Assembly (NCBI GenBank): GCA_050012355.1
Contig: JBEKHI010000107.1
Span: 1 to 23,316, forward strand
DNA from: JBEKHI01 sp050012355
GTDB lineage: Bacteria; Actinomycetota; Actinomycetes; Streptosporangiales; Streptosporangiaceae
Direction: 5' to 3'
DNA: 23,316 nt
Notes under the pieces: generated by a model
Databases searched by the model: none
Seen by the model: the letters and a program-made list of their open reading frames with translations, nothing else
What the model was told of the DNA's origin: nothing
Made by a program: the position numbers and the translations under genes
In this document: piece by piece, positions 6,943 to 14,821 of the stretch
Layout of the letters: every line of letters starts with the position of its first letter
Numbering within the stretch: position 1 is the stretch's first letter

Positions 6943-8778
6943 CTATCGTGACGGGTGCACCACGAGCGCGCTGCCGCCACCTAGGCGGACCGGTTCGGCT
7001 ATGGCCTCGTAGTGGTCCTGGCCAAGAATCTGCAGCGCGGTCGCGTCACCCGGGTAGTTGTCGAGGGGGAGTATCGGCCCGGTGGCGAGGGTGAACTTCT
7101 CGCCGAACTCGCTGGTTAGCTGCTGTGCGAGCGCGCTGTTGTAGAAGTCGGGTTCGGCCAGTGAGGTGGCCGAGTTGGTCTGGCTCACCCTCGGGGCCGC
7201 GAGCGCCGCGGGCAGCGACATGCCGAAGTCCACATGGTTGAGGATGATCTGCAGGATGGTCGTGATGATCGTGGACCCGCCGGCCGCGCCGACGCTGAAC
7301 ACCGGTTTCCCGTCCTGGAGCGCGATGACCGGCCCCATGCTGGACCGCGGCTGCTTGCCGCCCGCGGGCAGGTTGGGGTCGTAGACCCCCGCCGACGGCG
7401 GGGCGAAGTCGAAGTCCGTCATCTCGTTGTTGAGCAGGAAGCCGTAGCCGGGCACGGTCTCACCGCTGCCGCCGAAGAAGTTGATGGTGTTCGTGTAGGC
7501 AACAATGTTGCCCCATTTGTCGACAGTGACGATGTTGTTGGTGTGGCCGCCCTCCGCTGCGGGCGGCTGCCCTGAAGTCTGGCTCGGGCAGCTCCCATAC
7601 GGCGGGTACGGGTCGCCCGCCGCGACCGGTGAGGTCAGCGCCTGGCTGCCGATGAGGCAGCGCCGGGTCGCGGCGAACGCCGGGCTCAGCAGCCCGGACA
7701 GGGGCACGTTAACGTAGCGAGGGTCACCGACGTAGGCGTTGCGGTCGGCGTAGGCGAGCCGGGATGCCTCTAGGTAGTGGAAAAGCGCTTCCGCGCGGGG
7801 CTCGGCGGAGAGGTTGTATCCGCTCAGGATGTTCAGCGCCTCGCCAACGGTGGAGCCGCTACTCGACGGCGGCGCCATGCTGTAGATGTCGAGACCGCGG
7901 TACCGGGCGTGGGTGGGCGGCAGCACCCTGGCCTGGTATGCGCGTAGATCGCCCGTGGTCATGATCCCGGGCAGCGAGACCACCGTCTGCCCCGGAGTCA
8001 AGACGGGGTGGTCATCGGCCTGGACGATGGCCTTGCCCAACGGGCCGTCGTACAGGTAGGAGGGCCCGTAGCGTGCGAGCAGCTGGTAGGTCCTGGCGAG
8101 GTCGGGATTGCGGAGCAGGTAACCCACCGGCAGCGGGTTGCCGTCCGGGGTCAGCAGCAAGGCACGGCTGGCCGGGTATGCCTGTAGCTCAGGTAGGTCC
8201 GACTCGGTGAGCTGCTGGAAGTCCGCGTTGACGCGGAATCCGCGCTGCGCTACCGCGATGGCGGGTTGCAAGTCCGTGCCTAGGGACTCGCGGCCGTAGC
8301 GGCTGACCGCCTTTGCCCAGGTGGCCACGTTGGCCGGCACGCCGGTGGCCAGCGGCTGGTCCGACGCGGTGTAGTAGTTGAGCGGCTGGCCGGTCGCCGG
8401 GTCGGTGAACATCGTCGTCGTGCACGTGCCTGGGCACGTCTCGCGACCGTCGATGGTCACCACCTGATGGGACTTGGCGAGGTAGATCACCATGAAGCCG
8501 CCGCCACCGGGACCCGCCACGAACGGGATGGTCACGCCCAGCGCGCTGGCCGTCGCGACGGCGGCATCGATCGCGTTGCCGCCGCGTTCCAGCACATCGA
8601 TGCCGGCCTGGCTGGCGTCCGGGTCCATCGAGGCGACGGCGCCCCCCGTCCCGACCGCGACCGGTTCCTTCACAGGGCCAGCCGCCCCCTGAGCAGCAGC
8701 GGCGCGCACCCCCGAGGGAAGTGCCAGCATGATCGCGCCCACGACCGACACCGCGCAAACCACCGGGAAACTACGCAT
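6943..8778 (-). CDS. ggt: Secreted gamma-glutamyltransferase (611 aa)
   Basis: An N-terminal-nucleophile hydrolase that cleaves or transfers gamma-glutamyl groups outside the membrane. The start at 8778 gives a signal peptide (hydrophobic 5-28, small residues at the end) after GAGGT five bases upstream. Landmarks: the small-residue opening VASMDPDASQAGIDVLERGGNAIDAA at 48-73, GPGGGGFM at 89-96, the substrate-binding arginine in DGRETCP at 110-116, MAPPSSSG at 301-308, the autoprocessing site at HT413NN, GSGETVPGYGFLLNNEMTDFDF at 437-458, and GAAGGST at 497-503. T413 should be the new N-terminus of the small subunit. The residues after it are T-N-N rather than T-T-H or T-A-H. The context of a sigma factor and a membrane protein does not reveal the physiological substrate; mycothiol producers often carry several such enzymes. 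Confidence 0.93.
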   Translation of the reverse strand: MRSFPVVCAVSVVGAIMLALPSGVRAAAAQGAAGPVKEPVAVGTGGAVASMDPDASQAGIDVLERGGNAIDAAVATASALGVTIPFVAGPGGGGFMVIYLAKSHQVVTIDGRETCPGTCTTTMFTDPATGQPLNYYTASDQPLATGVPANVATWAKAVSRYGRESLGTDLQPAIAVAQRGFRVNADFQQLTESDLPELQAYPASRALLLTPDGNPLPVGYLLRNPDLARTYQLLARYGPSYLYDGPLGKAIVQADDHPVLTPGQTVVSLPGIMTTGDLRAYQARVLPPTHARYRGLDIYSMAPPSSSGSTVGEALNILSGYNLSAEPRAEALFHYLEASRLAYADRNAYVGDPRYVNVPLSGLLSPAFAATRRCLIGSQALTSPVAAGDPYPPYGSCPSQTSGQPPAAEGGHTNNIVTVDKWGNIVAYTNTINFFGGSGETVPGYGFLLNNEMTDFDFAPPSAGVYDPNLPAGGKQPRSSMGPVIALQDGKPVFSVGAAGGSTIITTILQIILNHVDFGMSLPAALAAPRVSQTNSATSLAEPDFYNSALAQQLTSEFGEKFTLATGPILPLDNYPGDATALQILGQDHYEAIAEPVRLGGGSALVVHPSR

Positions 8779-8877
8779 GAGCACCTCAGCAGGAGTCCTC
8801 GACGACCATACGGACGTCGCCCATATGCTCGCTCCAGATCGCACTCAGAGCAACAGCATGGCCCAAGCTGAGTTCGA

Positions 8878-8906
8878 GCCACCGGGCATGGTCAAGGCCC
8901 GGTGGC
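8878..8906 (-). terminator. Hairpin downstream of four-TM gene
   Basis: A 10-bp perfect stem, GCCACCGGGC (8878-8887) and GCCCGGTGGC (8897-8906), with a nine-base loop, starts 14 bases beyond the stop of the - strand membrane gene. There is no T-run. It separates that gene from ggt, whose start is 100 bases further on. Confidence 0.55.
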
Positions 8907-8919
8907 CACGGCGGACGGG

Positions 8920-9498
8920 CTAACTCAGGTGCTCGGTGTCCTGGCCGACGGCGTCATCTTCGGCCCGGCGCTGCACGGGGACGGTTTCGTCCTTCGGGGT
9001 AGCGGCGTCATTCTCGACCGCGGGCGACGGCGCCGGGGTGAGCCCGGATGGCACGGCCGTTATCCGGCCGGCGGCCATCGCGGCCATGAAGACGACGACG
9101 ACTCCCAGCCCCGTGAAGAACCCGATCTGCTCCACCGTCCTGGTCAGGACCGTGGTCCCGACTGGGGTACCGGCCTGCACATTGGCGCTCCACAGCGGGC
9201 TGACCACGCTGCCGAGGGCGAACCAGGCCCCGCCCGCCGCCGCCAGCAGCGCGCCAAACAGCGCGATGTGCCGGGCCGCGGTGATGACCAGCAGCACACC
9301 ACCGAGAAACACCGCGGCACCGGGCAGGATCTCTAGCCACAGCCGCCCGCTGGTGTAGGTCCACGTCGTATCTGGCGTGTAGGCGTAATGGAAGTGCGGG
9401 CCCACGAACGGGATCAGGGCACCCCATATGCCGAGCAGGGCCAGCACGATCCCGCTGAATACACCGCGACTACGGCGCATCTGCAACATTCCTGTCAT
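8920..9498 (-). CDS. Four-TM membrane protein, function unknown
   Basis: A 192-residue protein with helices at about 11-31, 52-74, 78-100 and 119-142. A conserved-looking extracytoplasmic loop rich in aromatics (HFHYAYTPDTTWTYTSGRLWLE) lies between helices one and two, and the last 45 residues form an acidic, proline-containing tail. The loop pattern is one I recall from uncharacterised actinobacterial membrane proteins; no function is known to me. The start is ATG at 9498, eight bases after GGGAG; a GTG three codons upstream is possible but too close to that site. It follows the ECF sigma gene by 83 bases on the same strand and may belong to its transcript or regulon, although no copy of the sigma promoter motif is visible directly upstream. 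Confidence 0.75.
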   Translation of the reverse strand: MTGMLQMRRSRGVFSGIVLALLGIWGALIPFVGPHFHYAYTPDTTWTYTSGRLWLEILPGAAVFLGGVLLVITAARHIALFGALLAAAGGAWFALGSVVSPLWSANVQAGTPVGTTVLTRTVEQIGFFTGLGVVVVFMAAMAAGRITAVPSGLTPAPSPAVENDAATPKDETVPVQRRAEDDAVGQDTEHLS

Positions 9499-9581
9499 AT
9501 GTATCACTCCCTGTACGCGTATTCGGTTATATGCGTGGCCTTACCCGCCCCCTAGCGCTATATGCGGTCTGGTGACCTCCG

Positions 9582-10430
9582 TCACACGACCCACGATGGG
9601 ACTATCTGCGCCAACCGGTCCGGGTCGGTCAGCGAGCGGATAACGGTGATGGCGCCGTCGGCGACCGTGAAGGCCATGACCGTGACCGGCCGCCCGTTCA
9701 CCGTGATGAGCACGCCCGGCACGCCGTCGACAAGCGCCGGATGGACCAGTCCGCCCGACCGGCCGCCCATTCTCGCCTGAGCGGCGACGTTGCCGGCGCC
9801 GCGGACAACCACGCTTCCCTCCGGGCCCCGGGCCCGAAGCTCGACCTCGGGGGCGAGCACAGCGAGCAGCCCCGCGAGGTCGCCCCGGCCAGCGGCCGCC
9901 AGGAACGCGTCGACGACCTCCCGGCCGGCCGCCTCCGCCGGTGGCGGCGTGCCCAGCCGGATCCGTCCGCGCGCCCGGCTAGCGAGCATCTTCGTGGCGG
10001 CGGTGCTCCGGCCGAGTATCGCGGCGACCGCGTCAAACGGAACCTCGAACACATCGTGCAGAACGAACGACACCCGCTCCGCCGGGGTAAGCGCATCCAT
10101 GACCACGTACAGCGCAAGGCCGACGGAGTCCGCGAGGACGACCTGCTCCTCCGGATCATCCCCCGCGATCATCCCCACGCCGAGCTCAAGTGGCTGCTCG
10201 CCCCGGACTCCCCGCCTGCGCAGGACATCGAGGCAGATCCGCCCGGTCACCGTGGTGAGCCAGCCGCGCAGGTCCTCGATGTCACTGCCGCCGGTACGGG
10301 CCAGCCGCAGCCACGCCTCCTGCACGGCGTCGTCCGCGTCGGCATGCGAGCCGAGTACGCGGAACGCGATCGCATGGAGATAGGGGCGGTGGGTCTCGAA
10401 CCCGGCGGCAAGCTGTTCTTCCTCGGTCAC
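9582..10430 (-). CDS. ECF41-type (SigJ-like) sigma factor with SnoaL-like C-terminal domain
   Basis: A 282-residue ECF sigma factor. Region 2 spans about 12-76 (RPYLHAIAFRVLGSHADADDAVQEAWLR, WLTTVTGRICLDVLRRR). Region 4 spans 110-157 (LTPAERVSFVLHDVFEVPFDAVAAILGRSTAATKMLASRAR). A SnoaL/NTF2-like domain (168-266) follows and ends in TDPDRLAQI, the equivalent of the N-P-D-K-L motif of ECF41. In this group the fused C-terminal domain replaces a separate anti-sigma factor and modulates activity. GTG start at 10430 with GGGAG five or six bases upstream. It is divergent from a carboxymuconolactone-decarboxylase gene, the typical ECF41 partner class. The shared intergenic region carries matched promoter motifs, so it is likely autoregulated. 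The signal it senses is unknown. Confidence 0.9.
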   Translation of the reverse strand: MTEEEQLAAGFETHRPYLHAIAFRVLGSHADADDAVQEAWLRLARTGGSDIEDLRGWLTTVTGRICLDVLRRRGVRGEQPLELGVGMIAGDDPEEQVVLADSVGLALYVVMDALTPAERVSFVLHDVFEVPFDAVAAILGRSTAATKMLASRARGRIRLGTPPPAEAAGREVVDAFLAAAGRGDLAGLLAVLAPEVELRARGPEGSVVVRGAGNVAAQARMGGRSGGLVHPALVDGVPGVLITVNGRPVTVMAFTVADGAITVIRSLTDPDRLAQIVPSWVV

Positions 10431-10466
10431 GGTTCTCCCTGGTCCGCGCGGCAGTGTCACTACCAG

Positions 10467-10520
10467 GACGCAGCCCGCTTCGGCGAGGTAACACGTTACC
10501 TTCCGCCGTGGCCAGCCGTC
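10467..10520. promoter_or_regulatory. Divergent twin ECF promoter around a GTTACC palindrome
   Basis: A 6-2-6 palindrome, GGTAACACGTTACC, lies at 10487-10500. Its right half (CGTTACC, 10494-10500) is followed after exactly 16 bases by CGTC (10517-10520), pointing to the CMD gene. Its left half, read on the other strand as TGTTACC (10493-10487), is followed after exactly 16 bases by CGTC (10470-10467), pointing to the sigma gene. The ECF41 target promoter as I recall it is TGTCACA-N16-CGTC, so spacing and -10 match exactly and the -35 partly. Predicted leaders are about 25-30 bases on both sides and leave room for the ribosome sites. Confidence 0.65.
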
Positions 10521-10552
10521 GTAGTGCCGCACACCAAACCCACGGAGGAAAA

Positions 10553-11008
10553 ATGCCAGCACGCATCCAGGACACCGCCCCCAACCCCGACGTCACAACC
10601 GGCATCCAGCACCTCTACAAGGCCGCCTACGCCGGGGGCGTACCGCCTCAGACACTAGAGCTGGTGCATCTGCGCGCCAGCCAGATCAACGGCTGCAGCG
10701 CCTGCGTCGACGCCGGCTCCGCAAGCTCGGTCAAGGCGGGCGTCAGCACCGAGAAGCTGCTCGCCCTCGCCGCCTGGTACGAGAACCCGCTCTTCGACGA
10801 CGCCGAGCGGGCCGCGCTGGCGCTCACCGAAGCCGCGACCCGGCTGTCGGACCGGCCGGGCGCGGTCACCGACGAAATCTGGGCCGAGGCCGCCAGGCAC
10901 TACGACGAACAGCAGCTCAACGCCATAGTGCTGATGGTGGCGATCACCAACTTCTTCAACCGCATCAACACCACGCTCCGAGTGCCCGCCGGGACCAGGT
11001 GGGGCTGA
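10553..11008 (+). CDS. Carboxymuconolactone decarboxylase / AhpD-like protein (151 aa)
   Basis: An all-helical CMD-domain protein. AhpD-type members reduce peroxides or disulfides through a C-x-x-C pair. Here the pair is C48-S-A-C51 in QINGCSACVDAG, preceded by ELVHLRASQ at 36-44 and followed by WYENPLFDDAERAALALTEA at 75-94. The histidine normally four residues after the second cysteine (C-x-x-x-H) is G55, so the proton relay of AhpD is incomplete. The start ATG has GGAGG six bases before it. Divergent from the ECF41 sigma gene and preceded by a matching promoter; CMD proteins are recurrent ECF41 partners, so it is a likely target gene. Its stop is four bases from the convergent rlmB stop. 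Confidence 0.9.
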   Translation: MPARIQDTAPNPDVTTGIQHLYKAAYAGGVPPQTLELVHLRASQINGCSACVDAGSASSVKAGVSTEKLLALAAWYENPLFDDAERAALALTEAATRLSDRPGAVTDEIWAEAARHYDEQQLNAIVLMVAITNFFNRINTTLRVPAGTRWG

Positions 11009-11012
11009 GCGG

Positions 11013-12005
11013 CTAGCCAGCGGCGCGCGCGGCGGCGACCTCGTATAGGGCAATCGACGCCGCGACGCCCGCGTTGAGCGACTCGGTGGCCGACGTCATC
11101 GGGATATTGACCAGCAGATCGCAAGCCGCGGACACCACCCGGGACAGTCCCTTGCCCTCGGAGCCGACCACGACCACCAGCGGCGAGTCGGCCACGGTCA
11201 TCTCCCGCACCGACACGTCGCCAGTGGCGTCGAGCCCGACGACAAACAGCCCGTGCTCCTTGTACGTCTCGAGCGCCCGGGTCAGGTTGACCGCCCGCGC
11301 GACCGGCAGCCGCGCGAACGCGCCCGCGGAGGACTTCCACGCGCCCGCCGTCACCCCGGCGCTGCGCCGCGACGGAACCACAACCCCATCCGCCCCGAAC
11401 GCGGCGGCCGATCGCGCCACCGCACCGAGATTCCTCGGGTCTGTCACCCCGTCGAGAGCGACAATGAGCGGAGGATTCCCCGATCGCCGTTCTGATATCA
11501 AGTCTTCTGGGTGTGCGTAGCTGTACGGCCGTACGCGCAGCACCACGCCCTGGTGGACGCCGCCGTCGGCGAGCCGGTCGAGCTCGCTGGTCCCGGCTTC
11601 GAGGATCGCGATGCCGGTCCCAGCCGCGATTTGCACCGCTTCGGCCACCCGCTCGTCCGCCTGCGCGCGCGGCCCCACATACAGCGCCGTAGCCGGTACC
11701 GCCGCACGGAGCGATTCCACCACCGAGTTGCGCCCGAAGACCGTCTCGATATCAGAACGACGGCCGGCGTCGGCCCCCTGCCCCCGCTCCGGCCTTCCGG
11801 GTTTGCGTGGCTCGGCCGTGGCACGCTCCTGGCGTGCGGCGGCCCGCTGGGCCGGGTGTCCAGGCCGCATCGACGCGGGTGGCGTCGGGCCCTTGCCCTC
11901 CAGTCCGCGCTTGCCGTACCCGCCGGTCCCCGGGCGCGGCTTGCCGGTCTTGGACCGTATTACCGGTTTGCGGCTTCCGGGGCTTGGCCGCCGGTCCTTG
12001 TTCAT
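11013..12005 (-). CDS. rlmB: 23S rRNA (Gm2251) 2'-O-methyltransferase RlmB
   Basis: A SpoU-class (SPOUT trefoil knot) methyltransferase that modifies G2251 in the 23S P-loop. The 330 residues comprise a basic, low-complexity N-terminal extension (1-86, containing GLEGKGPTP), usual in actinobacterial members, then a substrate-recognition domain (87-165) and the catalytic domain. Motif 1 has N192 and R198 (DPRNLGAVARSAAAFG), motif 2 is GSEGKGLS at 281-288, motif 3 is IPMTSATESLN at 301-311. The start ATG overlaps the cysS stop by ATGA, with GGGAG eight bases upstream, so it is translationally coupled to cysS. cysS-rlmB adjacency is standard in Actinobacteria. Confidence 0.95.
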   Translation of the reverse strand: MNKDRRPSPGSRKPVIRSKTGKPRPGTGGYGKRGLEGKGPTPPASMRPGHPAQRAAARQERATAEPRKPGRPERGQGADAGRRSDIETVFGRNSVVESLRAAVPATALYVGPRAQADERVAEAVQIAAGTGIAILEAGTSELDRLADGGVHQGVVLRVRPYSYAHPEDLISERRSGNPPLIVALDGVTDPRNLGAVARSAAAFGADGVVVPSRRSAGVTAGAWKSSAGAFARLPVARAVNLTRALETYKEHGLFVVGLDATGDVSVREMTVADSPLVVVVGSEGKGLSRVVSAACDLLVNIPMTSATESLNAGVAASIALYEVAAARAAG

Positions 12006-13408
12006 CGTCGCAGCTCCCATCGAGGACCCTGAGCGGTGTCCTCCACTACCACGCCGATCTTTTCCAGGGTTTCCCTGATCGAATCGGCCGTGGCGAAATC
12101 CTTGCGCTGGCGCGCGTTCTCCCGCTCATCGAGCGCCAGCCGCACCAGCGTGTCAACGATGGCGTAGAGGCGCTCATTCCGGTCCGAGTTCGGCCAGCGA
12201 GGGTCTAGCGGATCCAGGCCGAGGACGGTGAGCATTGCCCGAACCAGGGTAAGGTGCGCCGCGACCTCTTCGGTGTCTCCGTCGGCGATGGCGTGGTTTC
12301 CGTCCCGGACCGTCGCGTGCAGGCTGGCTAGCGCGGACGGCACGCCAAGGTCGGCGTTCATCGCATCGGCGAACGACACCGGCAGGTCATCGGTCGTGAA
12401 TCGCTGGGTGGCCGAATCCCGCTTGTTCAGCAGCGCGGTGGCGCGCTGGACGAAGCGCTCGATCCGCTGGTAGGCGGCCGCGGCCTCCTCCAGGGCCTCC
12501 TCCGAGTACTCGAGCAGCGCCCGGTAATGCGACTGCCCCAGGTAATACCGCAGTTCCTGCGGGCGGACCCGGGTGAGGACTTCGGCGACGTTCAGCGAGT
12601 TGCCCGTCGATTTGGACATCTTGGCGCCGGAGACGCCGAGATAGTTGTTGTGCCACCAGTAGCGGGCAAAGGTGTCACCCGCGCTCGTCGACTGGGCTCG
12701 TTCGTTCTCGTGATGCGGGAACAGCAGGTCGATGCCGCCGCCGTGGATGTCGAAGGCCTCGCCCAGGTACTCAACCGACATCGCGGAGCACTCCAGATGC
12801 CACCCCGGGCGGCCAGGCCCCCACGGCGTGTCCCAAGATGGCTCGCCTGGCTTGACGGCTTTCCACAGGGTGAAGTCGTTGCTGTGGCGCTTTCCCGGCG
12901 CGGGTTCTTCCATGACCAGTTCGTCGGCGGGGTCGCGGCCGGACAGCCCGCCGTAGCCGGGATCCGAGGCGACGTCGAAGTAGACGTTCCCCTCCGCCGG
13001 GTACGCGTGGCCAGTGTCGATGAGCTTGCCGATCAGCCGGATCATCTGCGGAATGTTGCCGGTGGCGCGAGGCTCGGCGTCGGGCGGGCGGCAGCCGACG
13101 AGATCGTAGGCTTCGCGGAAGAGCCGGAGGTTGCGTTCGGCCACCCGCCACCATGGCAGGTTCTGGGCGGCCGCCACCGCCAGGATCTTGTCGTCGATAT
13201 CGGTGACGTTCCGGCAGTAGGTGACGCTGTAGCTAGCGGCTTCCAGCCAGCGGATCAGGATGTCGAAGCACACCGCGGAACGCAGGTGGCCAATGTGCGG
13301 CGGAGCCTGCACGGTCGGACCGCACAAGTACAGCGTGACGTGCGGCGCGCTCAGTGGCTGGAACTCTCGTACCCCCCGGGCTGCCGTATCGTACAGGCGC
13401 AGCGTCAC
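12002..13408 (-). CDS. cysS: Cysteinyl-tRNA synthetase
   Basis: A class I aminoacyl-tRNA synthetase charging tRNA-Cys, 468 residues, the normal length. HIGH is at 38-41 (PPHIGHLR) and KMSKS at 263-267. The cysteine-binding zinc ligands are C29, C207, H232 and E236 (HLECSAM, PHHENER). The C-terminal anticodon-binding domain is complete, ending in the EKIGVVVEDTAQGPRWE type tail. This length and the intact KMSKS-DALR arrangement distinguish it from the mycothiol ligase MshC, its shorter paralogue. GTG start at 13408, with no clear ribosome site upstream, so the message may have a very short leader. It lies in the carD-ispF-cysS-rlmB block, separated from ispF here by the DUF2637 gene. Confidence 0.95.
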   Translation of the reverse strand: MTLRLYDTAARGVREFQPLSAPHVTLYLCGPTVQAPPHIGHLRSAVCFDILIRWLEAASYSVTYCRNVTDIDDKILAVAAAQNLPWWRVAERNLRLFREAYDLVGCRPPDAEPRATGNIPQMIRLIGKLIDTGHAYPAEGNVYFDVASDPGYGGLSGRDPADELVMEEPAPGKRHSNDFTLWKAVKPGEPSWDTPWGPGRPGWHLECSAMSVEYLGEAFDIHGGGIDLLFPHHENERAQSTSAGDTFARYWWHNNYLGVSGAKMSKSTGNSLNVAEVLTRVRPQELRYYLGQSHYRALLEYSEEALEEAAAAYQRIERFVQRATALLNKRDSATQRFTTDDLPVSFADAMNADLGVPSALASLHATVRDGNHAIADGDTEEVAAHLTLVRAMLTVLGLDPLDPRWPNSDRNERLYAIVDTLVRLALDERENARQRKDFATADSIRETLEKIGVVVEDTAQGPRWELRR

Positions 13409-13416
13409 AGCAGATA

Positions 13417-13429
13417 GCGTACGGTACGC
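13417..13429. promoter_or_regulatory. Palindrome upstream of cysS
   Basis: GCGTACGGTACGC, a perfect 6-1-6 dyad, ends nine bases before the cysS GTG, within the 98-base divergent region shared with the DUF2637 gene. It could be an operator or overlap the -10 of cysS. No known regulator site is recognised. Confidence 0.3.
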
Positions 13430-13506
13430 GGGTGCTTACCGCCGAGATAACGACACTATTCACCTACGGCAGGAAATGATTCCAATCCGGCACTTAAGCC
13501 GATAGC

Positions 13507-14622
13507 GTGCTTGGCGTGAACTTCCGCGACTCTGGCGGTATGTCCGGTTCTTCGTGGACCGGACGGCTTGTCTCGGCTGCCGTCGTAGTACTGGTCGCCG
13601 CGCTGGCGGCGGCGACCTTCATCCTGTCCTACGCCGGTGTCCGTGATCTGGCCGTGGCGGCCGGCGTGCCGCTGCATCTCGCCAGGCTGTACCCCGCGAT
13701 ACTCGACGGGGTCCTCGTGGTGGCCTGCGCCGCCGCGTTCATGTTGCGGGACAGTTCCGTCTGGCGGCGGATCTACGCGTGGTTCGCCGTCGCGGTGCTC
13801 GTCGCCGTGATCGGCGCGGCGGACGCCATCCACGCGATGGACGTCGTTCTCCCCAAGCGCCCCGCCGCCGGGACCGTCGCGGCGCTGCCGTGGGCGCTGG
13901 TCATGCTGGGCTTCAGCCTGTGGCTCACGATGCTCCGCCACTCCCGCGCGCCGCGCCGCGCCGCCGAGCCGATGCAGTACCAGGCCACGTCGTATCCAGC
14001 CCTCGAGCCCGCCCCGTTGCCCCCCGACGTGTCCGCCCGCGGTGTTTCCCGCGCCGGGGTTTCCGGCTCTGGGGTTTCCACGCCGCCACTGCTGGAGGCC
14101 ACCGGGCCGAAGCCCGCTAGCCCGTGGTGGGCCGGCCACCCGGATGCCGAGCCCGAGCAGGCCGATGTCGTGGCTCCCGAGGCCGACGCGCAGGCGGTCG
14201 ACGCCGAGGCGGCATCCGACGCGGAGGCGGCCCACGCGGCGGCGCCCGACGCGGCGCAGCCGGAAGCAGCCGGGCCCGCGGCTGCGGCTGCGGCACCGGA
14301 AGCAGAGGCTGTGGCGCCCGAGGCTGAGGCACCGGAGGCCCAGGCCCCCGAGGCTGGCGCCGACGCCGCCAGGGCCGACGCCGACGCGGCAGCCGGCGAC
14401 GCGTCTTCGGATGTCGAGGACGCCGCAGCCGCTGAGAGCGCGGCGCCCGCCGAGGCGACGGACGAATCCGAAGCGGATGCCGATTCCGAGGCCGTCACTG
14501 AACCGGGCAAGACCACACCCGACGATACGGCCGTCTCCAACGGTGAGAAGTCTGAGGACACCGACGCCCCTGGCTTCCGCTTGTACCGAGTCCGCTCCAC
14601 GCCGGTCCCGCCGCAGGACTAA
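13507..14622 (+). CDS. DUF2637-type membrane protein with long acidic Ala-rich tail
   Basis: A 371-residue protein if translated from GTG 13507. GTG 13516 or ATG 13540 are alternatives, and none has a strong ribosome site. Four helices at about 21-44, 60-79, 88-107 and 122-143 match DUF2637, including the ILSYAGVRDLAVAAGV and LYPAILDGVLVVA patterns; DUF2637 occurs in actinobacterial chromosomes and plasmids. Residues 150-200 are proline- and serine-rich. Residues 210-345 are an almost pure Ala/Glu/Asp/Pro run with strong negative charge, probably disordered. The final GFRLYRVRSTPVPPQD is distinct. It is the only + strand gene within the rlmB-cysS-ispF-carD block. Function unknown. Confidence 0.8.
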   Translation: MLGVNFRDSGGMSGSSWTGRLVSAAVVVLVAALAAATFILSYAGVRDLAVAAGVPLHLARLYPAILDGVLVVACAAAFMLRDSSVWRRIYAWFAVAVLVAVIGAADAIHAMDVVLPKRPAAGTVAALPWALVMLGFSLWLTMLRHSRAPRRAAEPMQYQATSYPALEPAPLPPDVSARGVSRAGVSGSGVSTPPLLEATGPKPASPWWAGHPDAEPEQADVVAPEADAQAVDAEAASDAEAAHAAAPDAAQPEAAGPAAAAAAPEAEAVAPEAEAPEAQAPEAGADAARADADAAAGDASSDVEDAAAAESAAPAEATDESEADADSEAVTEPGKTTPDDTAVSNGEKSEDTDAPGFRLYRVRSTPVPPQD

Positions 14623-14651
14623 ACGGGTCTAGGTTCCTCCCGCGCCCGACC

Positions 14652-14707
14652 CCAGCGATGGGCCATCGCTGGCGCTATAAGCCCAGCGCTGGGCCATCGA
14701 CGGGCTT
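14652..14707. repeat. Composite palindromic repeat, copy 1
   Basis: Contains CCAGCGATGG-G-CCATCGCTGG (14652-14672), a GCGCTATA linker and a perfect 14-bp palindrome GCCCAGCGCTGGGC (14681-14694), with outer arms AAGCCC/GGGCTT (14679-14684 and 14702-14707). The first 28 bases are identical to 17348-17375. It lies between the convergent DUF2637 and ispF genes, 29 bases after the former's stop. It could act as a bidirectional terminator or a REP-like element. Confidence 0.8.
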
Positions 14708-14821
14708 GTAGAAGACACGCCGCCCGGCGATATGCCCCGGATGCGGCTATTGCGCCGTGGGGCGCGCAGCGGGCCCACCAGCCGACCAGAGGCTGCGGGC
14801 GTGTTTGCTTGCGCGGGCGGG

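Noticed and set aside
12002..13408. MshC (mycothiol cysteine ligase) instead of CysS
   Set aside because: Full 468-residue length, complete anticodon-binding domain and the rlmB-linked position favour CysS.
12527..13417. 296-codon + strand frame opposite cysS
   Set aside because: Antisense shadow of an unmistakable cysteinyl-tRNA synthetase.
14130..14460. Possible tandem DNA repeat or CRISPR-like array
   Set aside because: It is a codon-level Ala/Glu/Asp low-complexity run inside a gene; no constant repeats with unique spacers.
13456..14600. Two long - strand frames opposite the DUF2637 gene
   Set aside because: They mirror the Ala/Asp/Glu-rich repeat codons of the + strand; no family motifs.
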